From: Enterococcus casseliflavus NBRC 100478
Lineage (GTDB): Bacteria; Bacillota; Bacilli; Lactobacillales; Enterococcaceae
Length of the DNA stretch: 64,000 bases
Reading direction: 5' to 3'
NCBI RefSeq assembly: GCF_001544095.1
Contig: NZ_BCPT01000005.1
Location: forward strand, 1 to 64,000
The position numbers were made by a program, and so were the translations under genes. The notes under the pieces are model-generated. The model did no database searches and had not been told where the DNA came from. It worked only from the letters and a program-made list of their open reading frames with translations. Positions 35,302-42,901 of the stretch are shown one piece after another (position 1 is the first letter of the stretch; each line of letters opens with the position of its first letter).

Positions 35302-35515
35302 ATGTCCGATAAGTTCGATTTTTCACACCTCCTAGCAAGTAAAATCATCATAACGTTTCTTCCTAAAAAGCAAGCGTGAAGGAAAAAATAATCCCATTAG
35401 GCATGTATGAAATTATGAGTGGAGTCTTCTGAAAAGTTCACAAGAAATCTGAGAATTTCAAAATGAAATGAAAAAACGAACGGTTAGAAATATCCCAATT
35501 GTCCGAGACGAAAAA

Positions 35516-35559
35516 TACCTCTTGCAGCATTCATTTTGACTTGAATCCTGCAAGGGGTA
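35516..35559 (-). terminator. Stem-loop after the PH-like membrane protein gene
   Basis: TACC-T-CTTGCAG pairs with CTGCAAG-G-GGTA. The minus-strand reading is followed by TATTTTTCG. It could end the sigma factor operon. The remainder of the 35320-35633 gap shows no gene. Confidence 0.45.
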
Positions 35560-35633
35560 CTCTTTTGTAGAAAATCTGGTGCTTTATTCAATAGATTTAA
35601 AAGAAATGCTTAGGAAGGAGCAGCAGTCCTTTT

Positions 35634-36428
35634 TTATGGCAAAATGTTCTTACTATAAAAAAGGGAAATGACCATACCTATATCCAACAGATCCTTATAA
35701 TAAAATCCTTTCAGTGGGCCAATGTGTAAGAAAAATCCGAGAATCATTAATACAAACAGCAGCAGGAAAAGCAGGTTGAAAGCGGTCATCAAGCGAAAAC
35801 TGAAATGCCAATTACTCAGGAAATACTGATATTTCGCTGCTCGGTAAACTTTGTTTTGAATCGGAATTTTCTTGAGTGCAGGGATCGATTCGTGATAGGA
35901 CGTAAATAATTCGTAGTCTTTTTTCGTCAGTACTTCTGAGAAAATGTGCGTCCCTGCCTGAAAGTCGAAATAGCCCCAATGGAATTGTTCTTTATCCTCT
36001 GGTGATTCGTGCTTCATCAGCTTTCTTGGCTTGATCGTGAACGCCTTGATGGTCTCATAGGGGTAACTGAAATAGGTGTTACTTTCTAAATAGTCGATGA
36101 TGACCAGAAAAAGCATGCGGGTTTCTGTGAAAACTAACAAACGATTGCCGCGGGTATCATGAAAGATGTCACGGTATGCTTTTGCTTTCTCGGTTGTTGC
36201 ATAGGCATAGGCGCCAAGCCCTTGATTGGCGAAGGCGAGGTTTCCATCTGGCGTCAAAGGCAGATAGCCAAGAATCGTTTCGTCTTTTGCTAAAAGCGTC
36301 CGAAGCTCCTCTAATAGATCTTGCAAGAAAACATATTGTTTGGACAGCTCGAAGGTTGCTGCTTTTTCTTGTTCAGATATTTTTGTCAGTGAATTGTTTT
36401 CATTTAAGACTAACTGTTTAAAATCCAT
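35634..36428 (-). CDS. PH-like domain membrane protein cotranscribed with a sigma factor
   Basis: A 264-residue protein. The N-terminal 60 residues are helical; residues about 80-170 look like a bacterial PH-like (YokE type) domain with RNRLLVFTETRMLFLVIIDY-like strands (positions 98-118). Two hydrophobic segments near 215-235 and 240-260 anchor the C-terminus. Its ATG overlaps the last codons of the sigma factor gene, so expression is coupled. By context it could be the membrane-bound controller (anti-sigma role) of that sigma factor, but it has no recognised anti-sigma domain. That role is inference. Confidence 0.75.
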   Translation of the reverse strand: MDFKQLVLNENNSLTKISEQEKAATFELSKQYVFLQDLLEELRTLLAKDETILGYLPLTPDGNLAFANQGLGAYAYATTEKAKAYRDIFHDTRGNRLLVFTETRMLFLVIIDYLESNTYFSYPYETIKAFTIKPRKLMKHESPEDKEQFHWGYFDFQAGTHIFSEVLTKKDYELFTSYHESIPALKKIPIQNKVYRAAKYQYFLSNWHFSFRLMTAFNLLFLLLFVLMILGFFLHIGPLKGFYYKDLLDIGMVISLFYSKNILP

Positions 36429-36948
36429 CGATAGTCATCCTTTCTTTTAAGCGTTTGCGGCCACGGGAAAGACGATTGTAGATCGCTGAGACATTTAAGT
36501 CCGTCTGCTCTGCGATGGTTTCGGGTGACTCTTGGTAAAAATAGTAGAGCAGAAAAATCCTTTGATCGAGGGCTTCAAGGTCTTCAATAAAGCCCAAAAA
36601 GGTTTCCTTTGTCAAAGGTGATTCTTCAATAGCTAGTTCCTGCTCATCAACAGGTTTTTCTTCCAGTGAGCGCTTGTTCAACTTCCGCTTGTGGTCAATC
36701 GCACGACTACGACTGATCAAAAGCAGCCAAGTAATCAAGCGGCTTCTTTCTGGTTGGTACGCAGCAATCTTTTGCCAAACCTCGTAAAACACTTCGTTCG
36801 CTACATCTTGGCGCTCGCTCATTTCATGCGGTTGGGAGAGGACACTATGAATCGTCCTCAGCATGCTATCACCATAAACAGCTAACAGTTCTTCTAAGCC
36901 GGCATAGTCTTTCTTTTTGATTCGTTCAATGATTTCTTCATCCTGCAC
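36418..36948 (-). CDS. RNA polymerase sigma factor, sigma-70 family (ECF type)
   Basis: About 176 residues with only regions 2 and 4. Region 2 includes DVANEVFYEVWQKIAAYQPERSRLITWLLLISRSRAIDHKRK (residues about 48-90), and region 4 ends in YFYQESPETIAEQTDLNVSAIYNRLSRGRKRLKERM. The start is better placed at GTG 36948, 8 nt after AAGGGG, than at GTG 36957, which touches that site. Its stop overlaps the PH-like membrane protein gene by 11 bp. No obvious autoregulated promoter was identified. Confidence 0.88.
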   Translation of the reverse strand: MQDEEIIERIKKKDYAGLEELLAVYGDSMLRTIHSVLSQPHEMSERQDVANEVFYEVWQKIAAYQPERSRLITWLLLISRSRAIDHKRKLNKRSLEEKPVDEQELAIEESPLTKETFLGFIEDLEALDQRIFLLYYFYQESPETIAEQTDLNVSAIYNRLSRGRKRLKERMTIDGF

Positions 36949-37003
36949 CTTCTTCACCCCTTCACACTATATACGAAGAAAGTTTGCCTTTTCTATCAGA
37001 AAA

Positions 37004-37029
37004 AGAAAAAAACCTCTGTTAACGAGGTT
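37004..37029 (-). terminator. Terminator overlapping the stop of the 37019 gene
   Basis: AACCTC-GTTAACA-GAGGTT on the minus strand followed by seven T residues. Confidence 0.85.
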
Positions 37030-37411
37030 CATGTTCTGTGGCCAGAAGATCTGTTGCCAAGCGCTGGGCCAAATATTCCCAAAGAATGCCGCCAAAAAAA
37101 GCGCCTATCATATAAAGAATGACTGCTTGCAGCTGCAATGGATTATTTGCTAGCCAGAAAGAAAATAGCGAGCCGATGATGAATAGGTAGCTGCCAAAAA
37201 GCACTTGCCGCCACGAGCGTTTTTTAACAAACTTGCTAATGAGAAAGGTTGAAAGGACCATCAAGAGAATTTGGATGAATGCCAGCGAAGGCAAAAGTGC
37301 AAAGTCAGAAACAACCATTTCCCAAAATTGTTGAATCAAGAAAAAGAAAGCAAAGAGAATGAGCCCGCTTGATAATGTACTAAGCCGCAAGGAAGATATT
37401 TTTTTTCGCAT
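37019..37411 (-). CDS. Four-helix membrane protein
   Basis: A 130-residue protein with four hydrophobic helices (about 12-30, 42-60, 72-88 and 95-115), a basic N-terminus and an acidic tail. The layout resembles DUF3021-type proteins, but the sequence does not let me assign that. The ATG follows AAGGAG. It is upstream of, and in the same direction as, the sigma factor gene, but the terminator separates them. Confidence 0.65.
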   Translation of the reverse strand: MRKKISSLRLSTLSSGLILFAFFFLIQQFWEMVVSDFALLPSLAFIQILLMVLSTFLISKFVKKRSWRQVLFGSYLFIIGSLFSFWLANNPLQLQAVILYMIGAFFGGILWEYLAQRLATDLLATEHEPR

Positions 37412-37573
37412 TGGTTTACTCCTTGAAAGGTTTTCTTTATTATAGCAAATTTTTAGTTAAATAATGTAAAAAGATGAACGAGAAGGTCTGCAAAAAAACT
37501 TCTCCTAAATGTGCGCTCTTTTAGTATACTTGAAAGAAACGAGTGGATGGACTCGATACATAAGGAGGATTTC

Positions 37574-38833
37574 ATGCCAACGATTCTTTTTGCGCCTGCG
37601 GTATTCAACTTGGCTGAAACGACAAGGATGATCGAAGTCGCTAAACAAATGCAAGGAAATCACCACTGCGAGTTCTTTGGTTTTTCAAAAACCTTTGCTT
37701 CACTTATCACTGAAAGTGGCTTTACGTACCATTTGCTGACGCCGACTCTGACAGAAAAACAAGAGGAACAGATCATAAAATTAGATCAACTACGCTCAAT
37801 CAACAATCCCTTCACCAAAGAGATGGTTGCCGCGCGTATCCTGAGCGAACAAAAGCTGATCGACAAACTTGCTCCTCAGGTCATTGTAACTGGATCGAAT
37901 GTCACGATCTTTCTATCTGCTCGCAGCAAACAGATTCCCTTAGTCTACGTAAAACCCTATGCGATGAGTGATCCCTTTTTTCGATCAGATAGCGCGTTTA
38001 TCCCTTCTAGTTTGCGTTTCTTCGGACCGTTAAGGAAACCACTTTGGTATTGGACAAGAAAACAATTGGTAAAATCCCGCTGGATGCCCCGAGCATTCAA
38101 ACACGCTGCCCAAACAGAAAAACTTTTTATGCCTGAAACGAGCTTACGAATGATGGACGCTGATTTAAATCTCATCACCACTCCTGATTTATTTTTAACG
38201 AAAGAGCAGCTGCCAGAAAACTATCAAATCGTTGGACCGATTTTTGCGAAGCTCGGGTCTTCTTTACCAGACGAAGTGTTGACTTTTATTCAACAAAAGC
38301 GGCGGGAAAGAAAACGAATCGTTTATTTTGCGATGGGCAGTTCGGGGAATCCGCGCATGGTGCGAAAAATCTTAGCTTTCTTGCAAAACCGTCCGGAACT
38401 AGCGATCATTGCTCCAGTTACGCATTTACTCAAGGAGAAACACAACGACTCAGAGAATCTGTTCTTGACCGAATATCTGCCAAGTCATCTATTGCATGAG
38501 CATATCGATTTTTCTTTTATTCATGGTGGGGAAGGGACTGTTCAAACAGCTTGTGCATCTGGGAAGCCGTTTATCGGAATTGGGATGCACTATGAGCAAT
38601 GGTGCAATATTCAGTACTGCGTGGCGTATGGCAATGCAATCGCACTGACAAAACCATTAACTGAGAAAAAGCTGGATGCTGCCCTGACTGAGGTTGGAGC
38701 TCCGAAGATTTGCCAACAAGCCTATCAGTTAAAGAAGGATTTCCCGACAAATGGTCCTCAGAAAGCGATGCAGGAGATTGAACACTTTTTAGAAAAAAAC
38801 AATTTTCCTATTAAAAAGAGCGATTATCATTGA
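37574..38833 (+). CDS. Glycosyltransferase, UDP-glycosyltransferase (GT1/MGT) type
   Basis: A 419-residue GT-B fold enzyme. The N-terminal acceptor domain begins PTILFAPAVFNLAETTRM. The C-terminal donor domain has FAMGSSGNPRMVRKIL, LTEYLPSHLLHEHIDFSFIHGGEGTVQ and GKPFIGIGMHYEQWCN, the family's sugar-nucleotide site with His-Gly-Gly. It may glycosylate a lipid, sterol or small molecule. The ATG at 37574 follows AAGGAGG; an in-frame start at 37511 lacks a site. It is monocistronic with a terminator overlapping its stop. Confidence 0.88.
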   Translation: MPTILFAPAVFNLAETTRMIEVAKQMQGNHHCEFFGFSKTFASLITESGFTYHLLTPTLTEKQEEQIIKLDQLRSINNPFTKEMVAARILSEQKLIDKLAPQVIVTGSNVTIFLSARSKQIPLVYVKPYAMSDPFFRSDSAFIPSSLRFFGPLRKPLWYWTRKQLVKSRWMPRAFKHAAQTEKLFMPETSLRMMDADLNLITTPDLFLTKEQLPENYQIVGPIFAKLGSSLPDEVLTFIQQKRRERKRIVYFAMGSSGNPRMVRKILAFLQNRPELAIIAPVTHLLKEKHNDSENLFLTEYLPSHLLHEHIDFSFIHGGEGTVQTACASGKPFIGIGMHYEQWCNIQYCVAYGNAIALTKPLTEKKLDAALTEVGAPKICQQAYQLKKDFPTNGPQKAMQEIEHFLEKNNFPIKKSDYH

Positions 38834-38851
38834 GATAATCACTCTTTTTTT
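38813..38851. terminator. Bidirectional terminator
   Basis: AAAAAGAG-C-GATTATC pairs with GATAATC-A-CTCTTTTT. It overlaps the stop codons of the convergent glycosyltransferase and AmiS/UreI genes. Confidence 0.85.
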
Positions 38852-39335
38852 AATAGAGATCTACTAGCATCAGCAAGCCTGGGACCCACGTAGTGAAGAT
38901 ACCACAAGCGATCGAAAAATAATGAATCTTACGACCGAAGTTTACCTTCACGATCGTATCCAAAAAGCCGCAAAACCATAACGCTCCCCATGTTAACCAA
39001 ATCAATGCAAAGAGGGGATCTTGCTCCCATTGCCAAGAGACCCAAGCAAAAGGCAAGGTATTGATGGCTACGAATAGCGCAAAAATCCCATAAATACGTA
39101 AATCTAAATCAAAAAGGTAAATGATCCCTACCAACAAATACGTGAAGGCAAAGAGAAAGCCAGTGCCTGCTTCATAATAAGCGCCTTGAAGCATATAAAT
39201 TAGATTGATAATAAAAGATAACGAACCTGTAAAAAGATTGATCAAAGCAAGTGAGCGGTAGTCAATGTGAAGTAAGCTGCCCCAGCCGTTGATTATCAAA
39301 GTAATTCCTACAAAAAATAAACCGATCCCTAACAT
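38850..39335 (-). CDS. AmiS/UreI family transporter
   Basis: A 161-residue membrane protein with six hydrophobic segments and the family phrases LINLFTGSLSFIINL, FLFAFTYLLVGI, and LPFAWVSWQWEQDPLFALIWLTWGALWF. UreI proteins are proton-gated urea channels and AmiS proteins carry short amides. No urease or amidase gene is in this window, so the substrate is open. The ATG follows AAAGGAGG. It is monocistronic. Confidence 0.9.
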   Translation of the reverse strand: MLGIGLFFVGITLIINGWGSLLHIDYRSLALINLFTGSLSFIINLIYMLQGAYYEAGTGFLFAFTYLLVGIIYLFDLDLRIYGIFALFVAINTLPFAWVSWQWEQDPLFALIWLTWGALWFCGFLDTIVKVNFGRKIHYFSIACGIFTTWVPGLLMLVDLY

Positions 39336-39566
39336 AAAATCCTCCTTTAATTAAATTTAGAATAACAAATTCTAAGAAAAAATAATAGCTCTATTTGTTT
39401 TTAGGTCAATAAAAAGGAAAATAATTTTGAAATTTAATATTTTTTGCTGCTAAATTTGATAAAATCAATACCAAAGAGCGCTGCTAGCCGATGCTTTTCT
39501 CGTTAAGGGGAAAATTTCAGCGTATAAAAAGAACTTTTATTTGTTGGAAGAAGGGGAAAAGAGACA

Positions 39567-39593
39567 GATCAATAGATTTTCAGTGTATTGATC
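39567..39593 (+). promoter_or_regulatory. Inverted repeat in the leader of the LexA-like gene
   Basis: GATCAATA (39567-39574) and TATTGATC (39586-39593) form an 8-bp hairpin or operator, 83 bp before the start of the LexA-like gene. A -10-like GATAAAAT lies about 200 bp before the start, giving a long leader. Nothing else was seen in the 39336-39675 gap. Confidence 0.4.
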
Positions 39594-39675
39594 GGACAAA
39601 AAGCAGACCAGGCAGCAGTTTATCAGTTTTTACGAATTTGCAGCAGTGAAGACTGTTTTGCGGAAAGGAGGACTT

Positions 39676-39954
39676 ATGCCTAGAAAAGATCGAATCTTAC
39701 TTTTCATTGATGAATATATGCAAGCTCAAGGTTGCGCACCTACCATACGAGAAATCTGTGCCAATGAAGAAATAAAAACGACCTCTTTGGTTTATCGTCA
39801 TTTGCTGCGTCTCGAAAAAAGAGGCCTAATTTACCGAGCTTATCGCTTTAAGTCACGTTCGGTTCGTTTTACAGACGAAGGGAAGGCCTATGTCAAAGCG
39901 TTGCGACAAGCACTTTTAGCAGACGAAAAACAAACGCATGGCAATGAAGAATAA
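39676..39954 (+). CDS. LexA-like DNA-binding protein without protease domain
   Basis: A 92-residue winged helix-turn-helix protein that matches the LexA N-terminal domain: RILLFIDEYMQAQGCAPTIR, EICANEEIKTTSLVYRHLLR and LEKRGLIYRAYRFKSRSV. The self-cleavage S24 domain, with the Ala-Gly cleavage site and the Ser-Lys dyad, is entirely absent, and there is no sign of a frameshift. So it cannot be cleaved by RecA activation. Start ATG 39676 follows AAGGAGG with 4-nt spacing. It may compete with LexA or read other operators. Confidence 0.82.
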   Translation: MPRKDRILLFIDEYMQAQGCAPTIREICANEEIKTTSLVYRHLLRLEKRGLIYRAYRFKSRSVRFTDEGKAYVKALRQALLADEKQTHGNEE

Positions 39955-39959
39955 CTTAA

Positions 39960-39999
39960 CACCAAAATAAAAAAGCCTCTAGGCTTTTTTATTTTGGTG
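39960..39999. terminator. Very strong bidirectional terminator
   Basis: CACCAAAATAAAAAAGCC pairs perfectly, 18 bp, with GGCTTTTTTATTTTGGTG over TCTA. It separates the convergent LexA-like and nuclease genes. Confidence 0.92.
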
Positions 40000-40975
40000 C
40001 ACGGTAGCCAGCAGCTTCCGCTTCAGCGATCGTTTTGAACCATTCTTTCGGATTCGTCGTATCATCATAGTATTTAGATCCTGGCAAATGATAGATGCCG
40101 CTTCTTGATCCTTTGATCAAACCATTTCCTTGTTGATCGACATATTCTTTCTGTTTCTCCTCTGTTTCACTGCTTTGAGAAGTGGCTATTGTCGTGTTGT
40201 TCTCACTACTTGTCGCATTCTCCTGTTGCGTCATATCTTCGTTTGAAATCTCGCTGCTGCCATCCGCATAGTTGATCGTGACACCATCTTGGATGTTGAA
40301 GATATAATAGTTGAATTGGATCGTATCGTCGCCAATAGATTGGGCTTGCATCTGTACCCCACGGGCAACCAGCTCGTCATCACGATAGATTGGAGTGACA
40401 GAATATCGAACATAATGGTTTTTGTCTTGCTTGAGATAGTAGTTGATATCCATTTCTAAGCGCAACATCTCTGGATTGTTCAATTGACTAGTTCCCGTGA
40501 TCAAATTCTTCCAGTTTGCATTTTCGCCAGCTAAAGCAAACCCAATCAAATGCGTCCGATTATATAAATATTTCCCATTGGGGAGCTGTTTATTACGCCA
40601 GCCTGTCGGTTTCACGCTGGAGATATCGCCACGTTTTTCCGTAGGCATTAAGGATTGATTCAACATTGCTTCAGCCGAAGTCGCTCGATTGAGGTGGTCA
40701 AGGTCGCCGTATGCTTCCCAGGCACCATTTTCAAGTGAAAGGTCGTCTTCTGAAAACTCAGGGATGTTTTGATTGACTTCAATTGTTTGGGTGCCTTGGT
40801 AGGTTAGCTGTGCCAATTCGTCTGCGCGAATATCTTTAGCAAAAGGGGTGCTTACCTCTGATTGTTGCGTTTCCTGCTTTGGAAATAGGTCATTGTTTTG
40901 TAGGAAACCAAAGCCAACTGCTGCGAGTGCGAGAAGCGCAGTGACCGATCCAATCAATGTTTTTTTCTTTGCCAT
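39989..40975 (-). CDS. Secreted DNA/RNA non-specific endonuclease with C-terminal sunset-type domain
   Basis: A 328-residue protein with an N-terminal hydrophobic segment (about 7-25; signal or anchor). The nuclease core is EndA/streptodornase-like: [25 protein letters not shown], with the catalytic His at position 142 and the metal-site Asn downstream. A Ser/Thr/Glu-rich linker (about 240-280) leads to a C-terminal 40-residue module [18 protein letters not shown] ending [17 protein letters not shown], which matches the sunset/excalibur-like domain of secreted nucleases. Likely degrades extracellular DNA. Confidence 0.9.
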   Translation of the reverse strand: MAKKKTLIGSVTALLALAAVGFGFLQNNDLFPKQETQQSEVSTPFAKDIRADELAQLTYQGTQTIEVNQNIPEFSEDDLSLENGAWEAYGDLDHLNRATSAEAMLNQSLMPTEKRGDISSVKPTGWRNKQLPNGKYLYNRTHLIGFALAGENANWKNLITGTSQLNNPEMLRLEMDINYYLKQDKNHYVRYSVTPIYRDDELVARGVQMQAQSIGDDTIQFNYYIFNIQDGVTINYADGSSEISNEDMTQQENATSSENNTTIATSQSSETEEKQKEYVDQQGNGLIKGSRSGIYHLPGSKYYDDTTNPKEWFKTIAEAEAAGYRAPK

Positions 40976-41200
40976 CTCTTTATTGCCTCTCTTTTCATTG
41001 ATATAGGTTTAGAATAAACGGTGAGTAAAAAAATCACAACTAGTTTATCATACCATTTGCGGGGGATGTTTTACAGCGTCTGCTAGCTTCTTTTGCCTTT
41101 TGTTCTTGACAAACTTCAGTCAATTTTCTTTACAAGCGACGTCCTTTAAAAGAATTTTTTCGTCTGCGAGTAATATTTTTCATATTTTAAAAAAACTATG

Positions 41201-41209
41201 TGATATAAT
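41201..41209 (+). promoter_or_regulatory. Extended -10 promoter for the MgtE gene
   Basis: TGA-TATAAT forms an extended -10; no clear -35 is seen. It gives a leader of about 170 nt before the start at 41385. No M-box (Mg2+ riboswitch) consensus was recognised in that leader. Confidence 0.5.
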
Positions 41210-41299
41210 GAATAAAGTTGCTGCTCTATCCCTTTGATGCTTGTTTTAATAACAGTCATCTCCAGCTGCGGAACAAACTTTCAGCTGTCTAGCAGACAA

Positions 41300-41336
41300 C
41301 GTTCAAACGAAAGAAAACTGGACAATTTTCTGAACG
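41300..41336 (+). promoter_or_regulatory. Hairpin in the MgtE leader
   Basis: CGTTCA (41300-41305) pairs with TGAACG (41331-41336), and GAAAA (41313-41317) with TTTTC (41326-41330), giving an 11-bp bulged hairpin 50 nt before the start codon. There is no T run, so it is not a terminator. Confidence 0.4.
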
Positions 41337-41384
41337 ATTGCCTTTCTTTCTTTGACCAAAATTATAGGAGAAGGAGTGTATCCC

Positions 41385-42749
41385 ATGAACCAGCAAGAAA
41401 CCATCTTACATTATTTAAATAAGAAAGACTCTGAAAAGTTAAAAGAACTCGTATCAGGAATGGAAGAGCTGCCGCTATTACAATTATTCAGCAACTTATC
41501 CGCGGATGAAAAAGTGATCGTTTTCCGACTGTTACCGAAAGACAAAGCCCTTATCCTGTTTGAAGATTTGACACCAGCTACCCAACAACACTTATTACGC
41601 TCTTTCACCGATGAACGAGCAACCGAATTTGTGAATGAGATGGCGCCAGATGTTCGTGTACGGCTTTTAGATGAGTTGCCAGCGACCGTAACACAAAAAC
41701 TTTTACAATCGTTGGCGCCTGATGAACGAGCTGCAACAAACCTCTTACTAGGGTATGAAGCCGAAACTGCGGGTCGCTTGATGACACCGGAATTCATTAC
41801 ATTGAAAAAAGATATGACAGTCAATCAAGCATTGGAAAAAGTGCGAATGCAAGCCAAAGAAAAAGAAACGATCTATACACTTTATGTTACTGATCAAACG
41901 AAAACGTTAGAAGGTGTTTTGTCGCTGAAAGATCTCTTAATGGCACAAGGGGATCAACGCATCAGTGAAATCATGTCCCAAAAAGTTATTTATGTGACCA
42001 CTGACACCGACCAAGAAGAAGCAGCCCGTCTGCTAAATGAACTAGATATCATTGCGCTGCCAGTCGTAGACAAGGAATCAAGAATCGTTGGGATCATTAC
42101 CGTCGATGACGCGATCGATGTCATCGAGTTGGAAACAACGGAAGACATGTTTAATGCCGCTGGTTTGGTCGATGTCGCCTCCAACGAAGCAGACCGTAGT
42201 AATGTTTTGATCAATGGCAGCCTGTGGCAAATCTGGAAAGTCCGCTTGCCATTCTTAGTGATCACTTTAGTGGCTGGACTTTTAGCTGGGGTCGTCATTG
42301 ATGAATTTGAACAAACGTTAGAGTCGGTGGCAGCCGTTGCGATTTTTATTCCTTTGATCATGGATATGGGTGGAAACGTTGGTACACAATCCTCTACTGT
42401 ATTTGTTCGGGGGATGTCGTTAGGGCATATTGATCTTTCAACCTTCACCAGACATTTCTTTAAAGAAGTTTGGATCGGTTTGAGTCTAGGCTTGATCGTC
42501 GGGATCATCTCAGGAACCGCTGCTTCACTTTGGCAAGGAATCCCGATGTTAGGGGTCGCTGTTGGGATTTCATTAGTTTTTGCTATGACCTTAGCGGCAG
42601 CACTTGGCTTTTTAGTCCCGTTTGTACTTATTAAACTAAACATCGACCAAGCAGCCGGTTCGGCACCGATCATCACCTCGATCAAAGATATTGCTGGCTT
42701 GTTTATCTACTTCGTTTCAGTAAATGTTCTTTTGGGTCATTTGCTTTAG
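41385..42749 (+). CDS. mgtE: Magnesium transporter MgtE
   Basis: A 454-residue protein with the full MgtE layout: N-domain of helical repeats (about 1-130, with the ATEFVNEMAPDVRVRLLDELP phrase), two CBS domains (about 135-255; ISEIMSQKVIYVTTDTDQEE, then GIITVDDAIDVIE), a plug helix and five membrane helices from about 285 with PLIMDMGGNVGTQSSTVFVRG, the ion-selective site. It imports Mg2+ as a dimer gated by cytosolic Mg2+. The ATG at 41385 follows AAGGAG. It is monocistronic. Confidence 0.95.
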   Translation: MNQQETILHYLNKKDSEKLKELVSGMEELPLLQLFSNLSADEKVIVFRLLPKDKALILFEDLTPATQQHLLRSFTDERATEFVNEMAPDVRVRLLDELPATVTQKLLQSLAPDERAATNLLLGYEAETAGRLMTPEFITLKKDMTVNQALEKVRMQAKEKETIYTLYVTDQTKTLEGVLSLKDLLMAQGDQRISEIMSQKVIYVTTDTDQEEAARLLNELDIIALPVVDKESRIVGIITVDDAIDVIELETTEDMFNAAGLVDVASNEADRSNVLINGSLWQIWKVRLPFLVITLVAGLLAGVVIDEFEQTLESVAAVAIFIPLIMDMGGNVGTQSSTVFVRGMSLGHIDLSTFTRHFFKEVWIGLSLGLIVGIISGTAASLWQGIPMLGVAVGISLVFAMTLAAALGFLVPFVLIKLNIDQAAGSAPIITSIKDIAGLFIYFVSVNVLLGHLL

Positions 42750-42775
42750 CATACTGTCCGTTCCAGTGGTATAAT
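42746..42775 (+). promoter_or_regulatory. Promoter of the rsgA-type gene
   Basis: TTAGCA (42746-42751), an 18-nt spacer, and TATAAT (42770-42775) with an upstream TG, i.e. an extended -10. The transcript would carry the leader peptide and attenuator before the GTPase gene. Confidence 0.55.
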
Positions 42776-42822
42776 AAAGCGACATCACATGATGAGCACA
42801 ACATAGAAAGGGGAAATGTCCT

Positions 42823-42870
42823 ATGACAAATCAAATGAAGCAACATCAACTCGGAGGTTTCTCTTTTTAA
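42823..42870 (+). CDS. 15-residue leader peptide upstream of the GTPase gene
   Basis: ATG at 42823 follows AAAGGGG with 9-nt spacing and opens MTNQMKQHQLGGFSF, then TAA. The GGF-x-F end is reminiscent of leader peptides of ribosome-protection or antibiotic-responsive genes (from memory: the Tet(M) leader ends similarly). The GGAGG at 42853-42857 inside its coding sequence can pair with CCTCC at 42877-42881. Too short for usual gene calling; functional only by inference. Confidence 0.55.
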   Translation: MTNQMKQHQLGGFSF

Positions 42871-42895
42871 GTGCGGCCTCCTAATTAACTGGAGG
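42853..42895 (+). promoter_or_regulatory. Candidate translational attenuator
   Basis: Three elements alternate: GGAGG (42853-42857, in the leader peptide gene), CCTCC (42877-42881) and GGAGG (42891-42895, the ribosome binding site of the GTPase gene). CCTCC can pair with either GGAGG. A ribosome stalled in the leader would cover the first and leave CCTCC free to hide the second, or the reverse, depending on the stall position. Confidence 0.5.
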
Positions 42896-42901
42896 GAAAT
42901 C

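Noticed and set aside
41209-41384. M-box riboswitch before mgtE
   Set aside because: No M-box consensus was seen; only an unassigned hairpin.
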